From a virus, in IMG/VR virus record IMGVR_UViG_3300015261_000001, positions 1-64,000 of that record: DNA of 64,000 nt. One strand, given 5' to 3'. This document shows positions 1-8,266 of this stretch, in pieces. The position numbers were made by a program, and so were the translations under genes. Under the pieces are notes generated by a model. The model saw only the letters and a list, made by a program, of their open reading frames with translations, did not search any database and was not told the DNA's origin. How positions within the stretch are numbered: the first letter of the stretch is position 1; every line of letters starts with the position of its first letter.

Positions 1-1437
1 ACGAGTGGCGTGATACGCCGAGTCCAGCATGGAGACCATCCCCAGGCGAGACACGATCGAATCCACCACGTAGTCCACCATGCTTTCCTGGAATGCGTTC
101 GGACCTTCGACAGCTTCCGACGGACCGGTCATGTTCAGGAACTTTTCCACATGCTCGCGGATCTGGTAAGGACCGGACTTGATGCCGATCTTCACATTAC
201 CGCGACTGGACGAGTTGACCAGCTCGAACTCGCCTTCCGAGATACGGATCATTTTCAGATCGTTGTAACGCGGAAGGGTGACTTCCATGGTGCAGTACTT
301 GTTCAGCAGATGCAGCGATGCCGTATGGAACGACTCGCGGATCATGCGCTGAGAGTTGACGTACACGTGACCTTCGCAGCTGAGTGTGCAGGCTTTGAAG
401 TTGGAGTTACGCAGGGTAACGTCGCTACCCTGAATTTCCGTCTTCTTGACCTCGGTGCGATACAGGCTGCAACGGTTGGCCGCTTTAACCGTCGAACGGA
501 ACAGGTTGCAGCTGGAGTAGAAACCTTCAGCCAGTTTGCTGTCAATACAAGTGGTCTTCTTGAACTGACTCTTTTCGTAGCGATGACGCAGGCTTTGGCC
601 GGTAACGAATTTGTCGTTGCGATTGCCGTATTCCTCGTGGTCACTTTCGGCGTAAGCACCGTACTCCCACGAGTAGCCTTGTACCGAACCCTTGGCTTCC
701 AGACGCGATTCGTTCAGCGTGTTTTCTTCGCTGTCGACGTTGATCAGGTAGTTCTCGCCGTAGTAAGCGTCGTTCTTGGACGACGAGTTAACCATAACGA
801 CGCTGGCTGCCTTGCGGTTATGCGCACGACCGAAGGAGTAAGGCACCTTACCTTGTTCCATGGTCACCGACGAGTACTCGTCGAGGAGCAGCAGAGTACG
901 AGAAGTATTCCCATTCTCGCCGCCCAGGTAATAGGCGCTGAAGGTCAGTTCTTCGTAACGGTGATTTGGATACGGCAGGTATACCGTTACACCGTTGATG
1001 TTCAGGTAACCGTGCTGCGACTTGAGATCGACAGCAACTGGTTCCAGGAACACACCATTCATGGAGACCTTCTTGGAAGGTTCCAGAACAGTACGACGAG
1101 GAGCGACCGCTGGTGACAACGGCTCATCCCATGGACTGAAGCTGATCCCGCCCTCTGGCGCTGGTTGTTCGGCAACGGGAGCGCTGACAACGGTTTTGTT
1201 GTCGGAACGTGCTGGCGAAGCTTTACCGATGGCCGTTTTCAGCAGTTCTTTGCCCCACGTTTTGGCTTTGGCTTCGGTGGAAAGGTCGCTGGCTGCTACG
1301 GTAACAGCTTTCTGGCCAGTTTTGTCCTCACCCGAAGTCCCCTTCGACGTCGCTTTCTTGGCCATGGTGTCGGTATTGTTACCGGTAGCCTTGGTCTTCA
1401 GAGCGTCCGTGTTATTGGGCTTTCCTTTCTCGGTCAT
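1..1437 (-). CDS. Virion-like protein with repeat-rich centre, partial (C-terminus outside window)
   Basis: The minus-strand frame opens at an ATG whose complement ends at 1437 and stays open to base 1, giving 479 codons with no stop, so the gene runs off the left edge. The first ~100 residues are Lys/Thr/Ala-rich and look disordered. A beta-rich part follows, and around residues 280-345 there are short alternating Ser/Thr/Asn/Cys-rich strands (for example RSTVKAANRCSLYRTEVKKT, then DVTLRNSNFKACTLSC) that resemble pentapeptide-repeat or right-handed beta-helix folds. The stop of the DNA ligase gene lies 3 bases upstream, so the two are probably co-transcribed. I recognise no family. A virion or host-interaction role is only inferred from composition. 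The coding frame itself is secure. Confidence 0.75.
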   Translation of the reverse strand, partial: MTEKGKPNNTDALKTKATGNNTDTMAKKATSKGTSGEDKTGQKAVTVAASDLSTEAKAKTWGKELLKTAIGKASPARSDNKTVVSAPVAEQPAPEGGISFSPWDEPLSPAVAPRRTVLEPSKKVSMNGVFLEPVAVDLKSQHGYLNINGVTVYLPYPNHRYEELTFSAYYLGGENGNTSRTLLLLDEYSSVTMEQGKVPYSFGRAHNRKAASVVMVNSSSKNDAYYGENYLINVDSEENTLNESRLEAKGSVQGYSWEYGAYAESDHEEYGNRNDKFVTGQSLRHRYEKSQFKKTTCIDSKLAEGFYSSCNLFRSTVKAANRCSLYRTEVKKTEIQGSDVTLRNSNFKACTLSCEGHVYVNSQRMIRESFHTASLHLLNKYCTMEVTLPRYNDLKMIRISEGEFELVNSSSRGNVKIGIKSGPYQIREHVEKFLNMTGPSEAVEGPNAFQESMVDYVVDSIVSRLGMVSMLDSAYHATR

Positions 1438-1440
1438 CGC

Positions 1441-3414
1441 TTAGTTCCCCTTGATAAAGGCAATAATCGCATCAATGCTGGAGTATTCATTTGAGTACAA
1501 CATAGGAATACCCAGCTCGGTTGCTTTTAACAGTTTGCTCTGTCCTGGCTTCTCACCCACGATTACGTATTTGCAATCTTTGGTAAGTTGCGCTGTAGCT
1601 TCAATGTCGTGTTCAGCGAAGTATTTGAACAGGTCATCACGAGGTTGACCCAAACTTCCGGTAACACAAACCTTGAAATCGTTTTCAGGGATAACCGACA
1701 TGTCAATCAGGACACGCTTCAGAGTTTCCTTGACGTTCTCCTCGAACATGGGATTCTCAAAAGCTTGAATGATCTTGATTGCCGTACCGGTAGAAATACC
1801 CTTGATCGACGTCAGGAACTTGACGTCTTTCATTTTGTCTTCAACACCGTCTTGCAAAATCTCGGTAGTGATCGAAGTAACCAATGCATTACCGACGCGC
1901 TTGGCCAGCACCACCCCAACATCAGGGAAGCACAGCGCTTTTATCACACGATGAATAGGGCGCACCATCGCTGCTTCGATGTTTGCGCGGACACGATCAG
2001 AGATGAAACCGTACTTCCCTAACTTCAGGAGGTCGATTGGCATCTTGACGTACCCGCGATCAATCAGATCAGCAATAGTTACCGGGCCTAATCCATCGAT
2101 ATCCATCCCAAACTTGTCAGCAAAGGTCACGCAACGCTGAGTAAGTTGTTCAGGACAGCCTGAGACGTTGTTACAGACGAGATCGGCGCTTTCCTTCCCT
2201 GCTCTAACCTCGAGCACAAACCCACAGCTTGGACACTCTGTAGGGGCTTTAAACAACTTACCCTTACCGGCCTTAACTACGTGGTTCAAACGAGGGATTA
2301 CATCATTGTTACGAGTTACAGAGACGACACTACCTTTCCGCAATTCCAGCGACATGAAGTTCTTGTAGTTGTCCAGCAGAGCGCGTTGACAGATCACTCC
2401 TCCCATTCGGGTAGGTGTATAGATGCCCACTGGTACAACTCGTCCCGTCTTCGTTGTGTTCCACTCAATATCGCTGATACTGGGAAAGCTTTCCTCTGGA
2501 GGATATTTATACGCTATCGCCCAGCGTGGATGTTTGTTGGTAACCCCGGCTTTACGCTGGAGAGCTAGGCTGTTCACTTTAATGACGATGCCATCACTAG
2601 GAACGAGGTCAGAACGCAGGTTCTCTTCAACAGCCGCCAGAGAAGCTGGAGGCGGTGTGTCGAACCCAAGATCACGCATGAACTCTTTCCACTGTTCGTA
2701 AGTCTGCGCGCCCAGCTCATCACTGGACCAGTACACAGCAAAGTTCAACAGATCGATTGCTTTCTCGTCCTGATTCTCTTTAGATGCACGCACCCAACCA
2801 CTGGCAGCACTACGAGGGTTCGCCTTTTTCTTTTCGGAGATCTCGTTGTAGTTGTGGTAATGAGAGATCGTCACAAACCCTTCACCCCGAACATTAAACT
2901 CGTCCGGGATAGTCACACCATGACGATTGCCCGATGGCAGCTGTAGCGGGATGTTGCAGAACAGCGGGATAGCGTGAGTAACGTCCTCGCCCACCATGCC
3001 AGCGCCACGGGTGACCATCTGAACCAGCATGCCTTTAACGTAACGCAGCTCCAGCGCAAGGCCGTCCAGCTTTACTTCGTAGACATACGCGGTATCAGGC
3101 TCGAAGCGTTTGAAGAAATTTTGGACGGGGTCCCAGCCCAAAGCTTTAGCCAAACTCAACATGGTGGTGTTGAGCTTAACCGGAGTCAGTCGATCACCAG
3201 TTGGCTCATGAATAGGCACAGGCTTGTCGTAGAACTCGAACAGCTCGGCAATCTCTGGATGTTCGCCGGCTAACTTGTTCCACTCAAGCTCCAGGTCATC
3301 GTATTCGTGGTTCGAGATTTCTTCCCGATCCTCCACGAAATAGATGTGCGCATGGTGAGTAATGAGCTTGTGCAGCTCCTCCATGCGGGAGTAAACAGTC
3401 TTTTTATCAGTCAT
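1441..3414 (-). CDS. ligA: NAD+-dependent DNA ligase (LigA type)
   Basis: This 657-residue protein is close to the length of bacterial LigA (~670) and carries all of its domains. They are the N-terminal NAD-binding Ia part (EISNHEYDDLELEW), the adenylation motif KLDG with catalytic Lys115, the RGEG motif near residue 173 followed by NPRSAASG, motif IV DGIVIKVN, motif V HPRWAIAYKYPPEE, a four-cysteine zinc finger (CPSC...CNN...GCPEQ), helix-hairpin-helix segments and a C-terminal BRCT domain (KVCVTGSLGQPRDDL). It seals nicks using NAD+ and should act in replication and recombination. The start is supported by AGGG nine bases upstream. It follows two nucleotidyltransferase-like genes after a hairpin at 3449-3469. 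No inactivating change is visible. Confidence 0.96.
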   Translation of the reverse strand: MTDKKTVYSRMEELHKLITHHAHIYFVEDREEISNHEYDDLELEWNKLAGEHPEIAELFEFYDKPVPIHEPTGDRLTPVKLNTTMLSLAKALGWDPVQNFFKRFEPDTAYVYEVKLDGLALELRYVKGMLVQMVTRGAGMVGEDVTHAIPLFCNIPLQLPSGNRHGVTIPDEFNVRGEGFVTISHYHNYNEISEKKKANPRSAASGWVRASKENQDEKAIDLLNFAVYWSSDELGAQTYEQWKEFMRDLGFDTPPPASLAAVEENLRSDLVPSDGIVIKVNSLALQRKAGVTNKHPRWAIAYKYPPEESFPSISDIEWNTTKTGRVVPVGIYTPTRMGGVICQRALLDNYKNFMSLELRKGSVVSVTRNNDVIPRLNHVVKAGKGKLFKAPTECPSCGFVLEVRAGKESADLVCNNVSGCPEQLTQRCVTFADKFGMDIDGLGPVTIADLIDRGYVKMPIDLLKLGKYGFISDRVRANIEAAMVRPIHRVIKALCFPDVGVVLAKRVGNALVTSITTEILQDGVEDKMKDVKFLTSIKGISTGTAIKIIQAFENPMFEENVKETLKRVLIDMSVIPENDFKVCVTGSLGQPRDDLFKYFAEHDIEATAQLTKDCKYVIVGEKPGQSKLLKATELGIPMLYSNEYSSIDAIIAFIKGN

Positions 3415-3448
3415 TGAAAAAGCCCTGATGCGGAATAAAGGGTAAGGT

Positions 3449-3469
3449 GCTAGGGGACAAGCCCCTAGC
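3449..3469 (-). terminator. Hairpin between nucleotidyltransferase-like gene and ligase
   Basis: GCTAGGGG and CCCCTAGC pair around the loop ACAAG, directly downstream of the stop at 3475 on the minus strand. The following minus-strand sequence is only moderately T-rich (CCTTACCCTTTATT), so termination may be partial, leaving some read-through into the ligase gene. Confidence 0.5.
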
Positions 3470-3474
3470 CCTGG

Positions 3475-3927
3475 TCAAGCAAGTTCCCGTACCTTGTTCT
3501 TTTCTTTCAAGATGTCGTTAAGAGCAACGATATCTTTGTGATCCTGCTTGCGTTTCTCAGCAGGACGCGCCGGTTCGATCAACGAGCCGCGCTTTTGAAC
3601 GGTGAGTGAAAGTGGGTCGAAAATGTTCAATTCCCCAACAGTAACGATAGTTGGGAAATAGCGATTACGTTTCCGTGTCCAGATAACACTCTTGTCCTCT
3701 GGAGGGACAACCACATCGTGCCAGGCTCGAACAGTAACACCTTGACGATCAGCCAGACGTTGGAAGTGAGGATCATCTACCCAGATGTTGAGGTCAGCCG
3801 TTTGTTCACGGATACCCATCACCACCAAAGCCCCACCGCCGCCTAAAGCGATCTGATCCATCGGTACGTTGTGCGCTACCGAGAAGAGAACGATTTGTTC
3901 GAGGATTTCTTCTTTGTTCTTAAACAT
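3475..3927 (-). CDS. Nucleotidyltransferase-fold protein, degenerate active site
   Basis: The 150-residue protein has a GGGGALVVMGIREQTADLNI segment at residues 29-48. This matches the start of the minimal nucleotidyltransferase/AbiEii-like fold (G[GS]-x(9-13)-D-x-[DE]). The second carboxylate is missing: the site reads D45-L46-N47. A C-terminal Lys/Arg-then-Asp helix (KRKQDHKDIVALNDIL) resembles the conserved K-x-R...KD...D helix of the same superfamily. The neighbouring gene upstream (3939-4379) has the same architecture with an intact D-x-D-x-D, so the two look like a duplicated pair of which this one has probably lost catalysis. The start has AAAGG upstream. Substrate and role are unknown. 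A regulatory partner of its intact paralogue is one possibility. Confidence 0.75.
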   Translation of the reverse strand: MFKNKEEILEQIVLFSVAHNVPMDQIALGGGGALVVMGIREQTADLNIWVDDPHFQRLADRQGVTVRAWHDVVVPPEDKSVIWTRKRNRYFPTIVTVGELNIFDPLSLTVQKRGSLIEPARPAEKRKQDHKDIVALNDILKEKNKVRELA

Positions 3928-3938
3928 TTACGTTGCCT

Positions 3939-4379
3939 TTACGCCATGACACGAGCGGTATGTTTTTGCCCACGAATGAGTTCTTCCAGAAGACTGATCT
4001 CTTTCAAGTCAGCTTCCCGTTTACCTTCCTTCCGCGTCGGCAGCTTCGCCAGATAGCGTTTCTGCGTTAGCAAGGCAGAAGGGCTGTACGTCCAGACACC
4101 GTCAACACAAACGATCCCGGTATCGGGTTCGAACTCGTGGATATCAACGTCTGGCGCGTACTTGATCAAATCGGAAATACCTTCTTCCGTAATGACCAGA
4201 TGTTTCCCCGACAAGAACCGAAACACGCCAGTGGAAACGTCAACATCAAGGTCTTGGGTGTCCTGTCGGATACCAAACATCACCAGCGCAGATCCAGCTG
4301 AGAGGATGACATTACGTGCATCCTCGTTCAGCTCGCCTAACAATTGAGTATAACGTTCCACTACTTGTGCTTTGTCCAT
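3939..4379 (-). CDS. Nucleotidyltransferase-fold (MNT/AbiEii-like) protein, active site intact
   Basis: I chose the second ATG (146 residues) because TTAGGGC lies eight bases upstream of it; an ATG six bases earlier (4385) is also possible but too close to that site. Residues 27-47 read SAGSALVMFGIRQDTQDLDVD, giving the G-S...D43-L-D45-V-D47 pattern of nucleotidyltransferase-fold enzymes that bind Mg-NTP. The C-terminal QKRYLAKLPTRKEGKREADL helix matches the downstream K/R...D signature of AbiEii/MNT-type proteins. This family transfers a nucleotide to RNA, tRNA or protein, and several members belong to toxin-antitoxin or phage-defence systems, but the target here cannot be read from sequence. 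It lies 11 bases upstream of its degenerate paralogue. Confidence 0.75.
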   Translation of the reverse strand: MDKAQVVERYTQLLGELNEDARNVILSAGSALVMFGIRQDTQDLDVDVSTGVFRFLSGKHLVITEEGISDLIKYAPDVDIHEFEPDTGIVCVDGVWTYSPSALLTQKRYLAKLPTRKEGKREADLKEISLLEELIRGQKHTARVMA

Positions 4380-4388
4380 ATTCATGCC

Positions 4389-4679
4389 CTAATGAAGTGT
4401 TGGTGTGTCAGCGAAGTACTGCACGATATTCTGCACCGACTGCTCTACTGGCAATGTAGGTGCTGGGTTGTACATCGTGAAGCTCACTGGTTGTTGACCG
4501 GCTGCATCGTAAGTAACGAAAGCCTGGTTCACGCCACCGAAAGCAATGGTGGCGACTTTTGCACCAGTCTCGTCATAAGAATACGTGATGTTAACCGTTT
4601 CCGGCCCTCCAGGGAAAATCGACAGAGAACCGTCAGGGAGGATCGTTGCTTGCAGCTGGATCTGAGTTGCAGAGTTCAT
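4389..4679 (-). CDS. Small protein of unknown function
   Basis: A longer reading exists, but the only ATG that clears the upstream ATPase gene is at 4679, giving 96 residues (MNSATQIQLQATILPDGSLS...). The predicted protein is beta-rich with many Thr, Val and Pro residues and no membrane segment. I recognise no family. It is the first gene after a candidate promoter at 4693-4709, and the two nucleotidyltransferase-fold genes and the ligase follow it, so it probably heads that transcription unit. Confidence 0.6.
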   Translation of the reverse strand: MNSATQIQLQATILPDGSLSIFPGGPETVNITYSYDETGAKVATIAFGGVNQAFVTYDAAGQQPVSFTMYNPAPTLPVEQSVQNIVQYFADTPTLH

Positions 4680-4692
4680 GGAGGTGATTCCT

Positions 4693-4709
4693 GAAGATAA
4701 TGTAGGTTT
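4693..4709 (-). promoter_or_regulatory. Candidate promoter element, exact 17-base repeat (copy 1)
   Basis: The plus-strand text GAAGATAATGTAGGTTT occurs here and again, identically, at 38272-38288. Both copies sit in a non-coding gap immediately upstream of a minus-strand gene, with A/T-rich sequence on the promoter-distal side (here CAAATTAAATG). Read on the minus strand the core is CCTACATTATC, similar to other minus-strand elements here with CTATATTAC. This copy lies just after the stop of the SbcC-like gene and about 14 bases before the start at 4679. Confidence 0.45.
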
Positions 4710-4713
4710 CAAA

Positions 4714-7176
4714 TTAAATGATGGTGCTGTGTTTGTTCGGTTCGCCTGGCATTGACAGCCCTTCATACCGCATAGCCACCACGTTTGGATTGTTGAAGAT
4801 GCCATAAGCCGAAAGGTAATGGCTAACGCAGAACAGTTGTCGCGCGTCTTTCTTCTGTGTGATGTCTTTAACGAAGTTGAAGAACCGCCCCCGTTTGATT
4901 TCGTCAAAAGCCGTACCTACCTCGTCCATGAACAAAGGGTAGTTGTAGCCATGGTAGGACAGAGCGACGTAACGGAAGGCGAAGTCGATGATGCCAGTTT
5001 GACCCAAGCTGCAATCCGAAATATCCGGCACAGGTTTAGAGTCACCGACCACAACAGGGAACTTGTAAGTCAGGTCACCATTGCCTTTATTACAAGGTTT
5101 CACATAAAGTGGTGTATTCCAGACCGATTGAATCACTGCGTTCATGTTACCGCAATAAGTCTTAATGAAGTCGGTCATCAGTTTCCCGATGTAACCCTTG
5201 TTTGGACACATCCCATCCATCCAAGTTTCAACGAGAAGAATCCGGCGCTTCAGACGGTCAATGTCTTCGGAAATGGAATTCACCACAGCGTTTAACGAAC
5301 GGCCTTGAATGATTGCCCGAAGGTTATTATCTTTTTCTTCGGTCAAGATACTAATCCGTGTGTCGACGCGCTTACGAAGATCCACCAGCCCCTCATGCTC
5401 CAAGCCTTTCAGGATCTCTCCGCGAAGTTTCTGTAGCTTATCCAAATCCTCTTCGTAACGACGCATGGTGTCCAGAGATTCACGATGGAGTTTCAGCTTG
5501 CGCCGATAGAACGCCACCTTGTTGTTCTCCATCTGGAGTTGAGCTTCCAGCCCAGCAATGTAAACAGCTGTACCCAACACGTTGTCACTCTTGAGCATCC
5601 CTATTCTCGTGTTTAAGAGGTCTTGTTCCTCCAACAGGGACTTCTTGCGCTTCTTGACATCAAACAACCCCATATACGCTCTGATGGCGTTTAACAGGAT
5701 GTTAGTGTCGGCCTTACCAATGTCATACTCCTTGACCAACTGAACCAAGCAAGGAACGTCTCCATGCTGACGACAGAACTGGTGCAACGACATCATGGTT
5801 TCATACCACTCTTCATCGTTGTCCAACTTACCGCGCAGGATTACCTTTTCTTGTTCGAGTCGTTCAATCCGTCCACTCAAAGCAGTCTGGTGAGTACGTA
5901 ACTTCGCGATCTCGGCCGCTGTTACACCCACCTTGAACTCGTGGTCACATTCGGGACAGTTGACAGCTTCCATGTTGTCATAATGCTTCAACTGATGATT
6001 GATACCAGTCAGTTGCCCGGAGACTTCACGCAGTTCGTTGGCGATCTGCTCGAACTTGACTTGGAATTGCTTGTACTGCCCGCCGTTGAGATTCTGATCG
6101 CTTGCCAGAACCACTCGACGCAATGCAACACAAAACGACTCATGCACATGTTCCAAACCTTTGAACGATTCGTTCGGATCTTTGAACAGAGCATAGTTGT
6201 TCAGGAGGACACTGTGTTTATCCGCTTCTTCCTTGAGCTTATTTAATTCCCCCTCCAGTTGTTCAGCCTGATGTTGGAACACCAACGGGTCTTCTAAGAA
6301 TTCTTCCATTCCTTCCAGAAGACCGGCGTGTTCACTGATCACACGTTGAGTTACAGCTGCTTGCTCTTGGTGATGTTGCAACAAACCTTCCATCATTTCG
6401 ATGGTGTCCAAAAGCTCAACTTCGGTATCGAAGAAACCACTCACCGTGTTAACCGCCATCCGGTCTACCATATCGGTAAAGATCCGAATGTTCTTTTGCA
6501 ACTCAGGACTAGCGTTGTACTGTTCCAGACTACCCCGTACCATCAACGACTGACGAAGTTCGTTGTCGATTGTTCTGATGCGGTTCTCCAGTTCCTCCAC
6601 CCCACACTCGGCAATGCTCGCCAGCTTGCGACTTTCCTCAGCGTGACGACCTACCTGATTCTTGATAGCAGCTTTAAGCTCGTTACGTTCAGTCTTGAGC
6701 TTGTTGAACACACTCATGACGTACTGAGTGTCATTCGGGTAAAGCCACATCATGACTTCTTTCCGACGGTTAATCGGCATGTTTGAAAACAGATCGAAGA
6801 CTTTGAGACCGGACAACACTTTGTTACGGTTAGCGTCGAGCTTGAAGTAACTCCACACCAACTCTTTCTGAGCGGTATACGTTCCGCCCTTGTTCAGGTT
6901 CACACCATTAAGCTTGAATGTGTGTCCGTCACTTTGACCGGTTACCGAATCGAGAATAAACAGATTCTGTCCGATCTTGATCTCCACATACTTCCGTCCG
7001 TTTTCGAAGTTACCGTTTTCGGGAGGGAGTGGATTCATTTCCTTAAGAATACTGGTTTTGCCAGTACCGTTCTGAGCGATGAACAAGTTCACCATGTGCT
7101 CAACATTCAGCTCTACCTTGGTAATCCCACTGCTTAAGAGCGGGACATAGTTCTCTAAGATCAGTTTAATTAACAT
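4714..7176 (-). CDS. SbcC/Rad50/T4 gp46-like recombination ATPase
   Basis: This 820-residue SMC-like protein has a P-loop near its N-terminus (NGTGKT, residues 36-41; the usual first Gly of the motif is Ala34). Long coiled-coil arms surround a zinc-hook CPEC near residue 407. At the C-terminus there is an ABC signature-like SLGQTG near residue 722 and a Walker B YPLFMDEVGTAFDE near residue 747. Rad50/SbcC/gp46 proteins pair with an SbcD/Mre11/gp47 nuclease to resect DNA ends for recombination-dependent replication. No nuclease partner is visible in the window. The gene is divergent from the spike gene with a 50-base gap. The ribosome-binding site before the chosen ATG is weak (GAAGAA). Confidence 0.88.
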   Translation of the reverse strand: MLIKLILENYVPLLSSGITKVELNVEHMVNLFIAQNGTGKTSILKEMNPLPPENGNFENGRKYVEIKIGQNLFILDSVTGQSDGHTFKLNGVNLNKGGTYTAQKELVWSYFKLDANRNKVLSGLKVFDLFSNMPINRRKEVMMWLYPNDTQYVMSVFNKLKTERNELKAAIKNQVGRHAEESRKLASIAECGVEELENRIRTIDNELRQSLMVRGSLEQYNASPELQKNIRIFTDMVDRMAVNTVSGFFDTEVELLDTIEMMEGLLQHHQEQAAVTQRVISEHAGLLEGMEEFLEDPLVFQHQAEQLEGELNKLKEEADKHSVLLNNYALFKDPNESFKGLEHVHESFCVALRRVVLASDQNLNGGQYKQFQVKFEQIANELREVSGQLTGINHQLKHYDNMEAVNCPECDHEFKVGVTAAEIAKLRTHQTALSGRIERLEQEKVILRGKLDNDEEWYETMMSLHQFCRQHGDVPCLVQLVKEYDIGKADTNILLNAIRAYMGLFDVKKRKKSLLEEQDLLNTRIGMLKSDNVLGTAVYIAGLEAQLQMENNKVAFYRRKLKLHRESLDTMRRYEEDLDKLQKLRGEILKGLEHEGLVDLRKRVDTRISILTEEKDNNLRAIIQGRSLNAVVNSISEDIDRLKRRILLVETWMDGMCPNKGYIGKLMTDFIKTYCGNMNAVIQSVWNTPLYVKPCNKGNGDLTYKFPVVVGDSKPVPDISDCSLGQTGIIDFAFRYVALSYHGYNYPLFMDEVGTAFDEIKRGRFFNFVKDITQKKDARQLFCVSHYLSAYGIFNNPNVVAMRYEGLSMPGEPNKHSTII

Positions 7177-7226
7177 GGTATGAATTCTTCAAAAGTTGTA
7201 CGTCTCTAGATAATGAGGTCAAGGGT

Positions 7227-8210
7227 ATGAACTTAATTAACTGGTTGGGCGTCGGGATTGTCGCTGCAACCAAACAAACGAACACCGGGGAGATCATGGT
7301 TCACCTCCCCAGCCAAGCTCCGACCGCTGACGGTCGCGTGGTGGCGCAGGTTGAACAGAAGCAAGAAACCAGTCTGAATGCCAACGGTGAGCAAGAAACC
7401 AGCACCACCATGGTGTCCAACGTTGTACCGGCTACTTGGAACTCGATGGGTGAACCTAACCGTAAAACTGCACCGGATGTGCGGGAAGGTTCGAAGGTTT
7501 CCGTCTATCAAGTGTCTGGGCAGAACAAGATTTACTGGACCACACACGGGTTCAGTGCGGATACTCACCGACTGGAGACGATTCAGTGGGGATTCTCCGC
7601 TAACCCTAACCTTGACGCCAACACACCGTTCGACATTAAGGATTATTTCTGTGCTACGGTGGATACCCGTGCCGGCTTCTTCTCCCTTCGTACGTCTCAA
7701 GCTAACGGCGAGAAGTCGAGTATGGAAGTTAAAATTGACGGTGCTGCGGGCCAGGTCAATATTCGAGGTAGTGAGAACAGTATCCTCAGCTTCGATGACC
7801 ACCAACATAAGTTGACTTACAACAATGTGGATGGAACCATCATTGGGGTCGACAAGAAGAACATTGCGATGTACGCGCCTGACAGCCTGACGTTGGCTGC
7901 TGAAAAGAATATCAACGTCAAGACTGAAACGCTGAACGTCCAGTGCAAGAACGTAAACATCAAAGCTGAACTGGCGAAGGTAGCAATCCCTAAAACACTG
8001 TGGGAAGGCGACATCGAACAAACCGGTAATTACAAGCAAGAAGGTAACTACGAGCAGGAAGGCGATTTTGAGCAAACGGGTAACACCACCAGTACCGGCA
8101 TCATTCATGCTGACACTGATGTTACATCTTTGGTCAGCCTGAATACTCACGTAACCTCTTTCGTAGAAAGTGGCGACGGGACATCTGGTCCACCTGTTGT
8201 TGGTACATAA
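7227..8210 (+). CDS. Baseplate central spike protein (gpV/gp5-like)
   Basis: The 327-residue protein begins with an OB-fold-like region (GIVAATKQTNTGEIMVHLPS...). A beta-helical shaft of short repeats follows, with a striking run of EQTGNYKQEGNYEQEGDFEQ near residues 269-288. It ends in a tip-like sequence with THVTSFVESGDGTSGPPVVG. The pattern of OB domain, intertwined beta-prism and a His/Gly-rich end with GTSGPP is typical of membrane-puncturing spikes of contractile tails, which form trimers under the baseplate. It is the only plus-strand gene between two minus-strand blocks and is followed at once by a strong terminator. AAGGGT precedes the ATG. No lysozyme domain is present. Confidence 0.82.
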   Translation: MNLINWLGVGIVAATKQTNTGEIMVHLPSQAPTADGRVVAQVEQKQETSLNANGEQETSTTMVSNVVPATWNSMGEPNRKTAPDVREGSKVSVYQVSGQNKIYWTTHGFSADTHRLETIQWGFSANPNLDANTPFDIKDYFCATVDTRAGFFSLRTSQANGEKSSMEVKIDGAAGQVNIRGSENSILSFDDHQHKLTYNNVDGTIIGVDKKNIAMYAPDSLTLAAEKNINVKTETLNVQCKNVNIKAELAKVAIPKTLWEGDIEQTGNYKQEGNYEQEGDFEQTGNTTSTGIIHADTDVTSLVSLNTHVTSFVESGDGTSGPPVVGT

Positions 8211-8220
8211 CAACCTTACT

Positions 8221-8250
8221 ACCCTCCCACCGGACTGCCGGTGGGAGGGT
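8221..8250 (+). terminator. Strong intrinsic terminator after spike gene
   Basis: A perfect 13-base-pair stem (ACCCTCCCACCGG with its complement) closes an ACTG loop and is followed by TTATTTTT. It lies 10 bases after the spike stop and before the converging stop at 8267. Confidence 0.85.
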
Positions 8251-8266
8251 AGGGGTTATTTTTGCA

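Noticed and set aside
7233-8213. 326-codon minus-strand frame opposite the spike gene
   Set aside because: Coextensive with the spike gene on the other strand, whose OB-fold and tip sequence are clear; no independent start signal.
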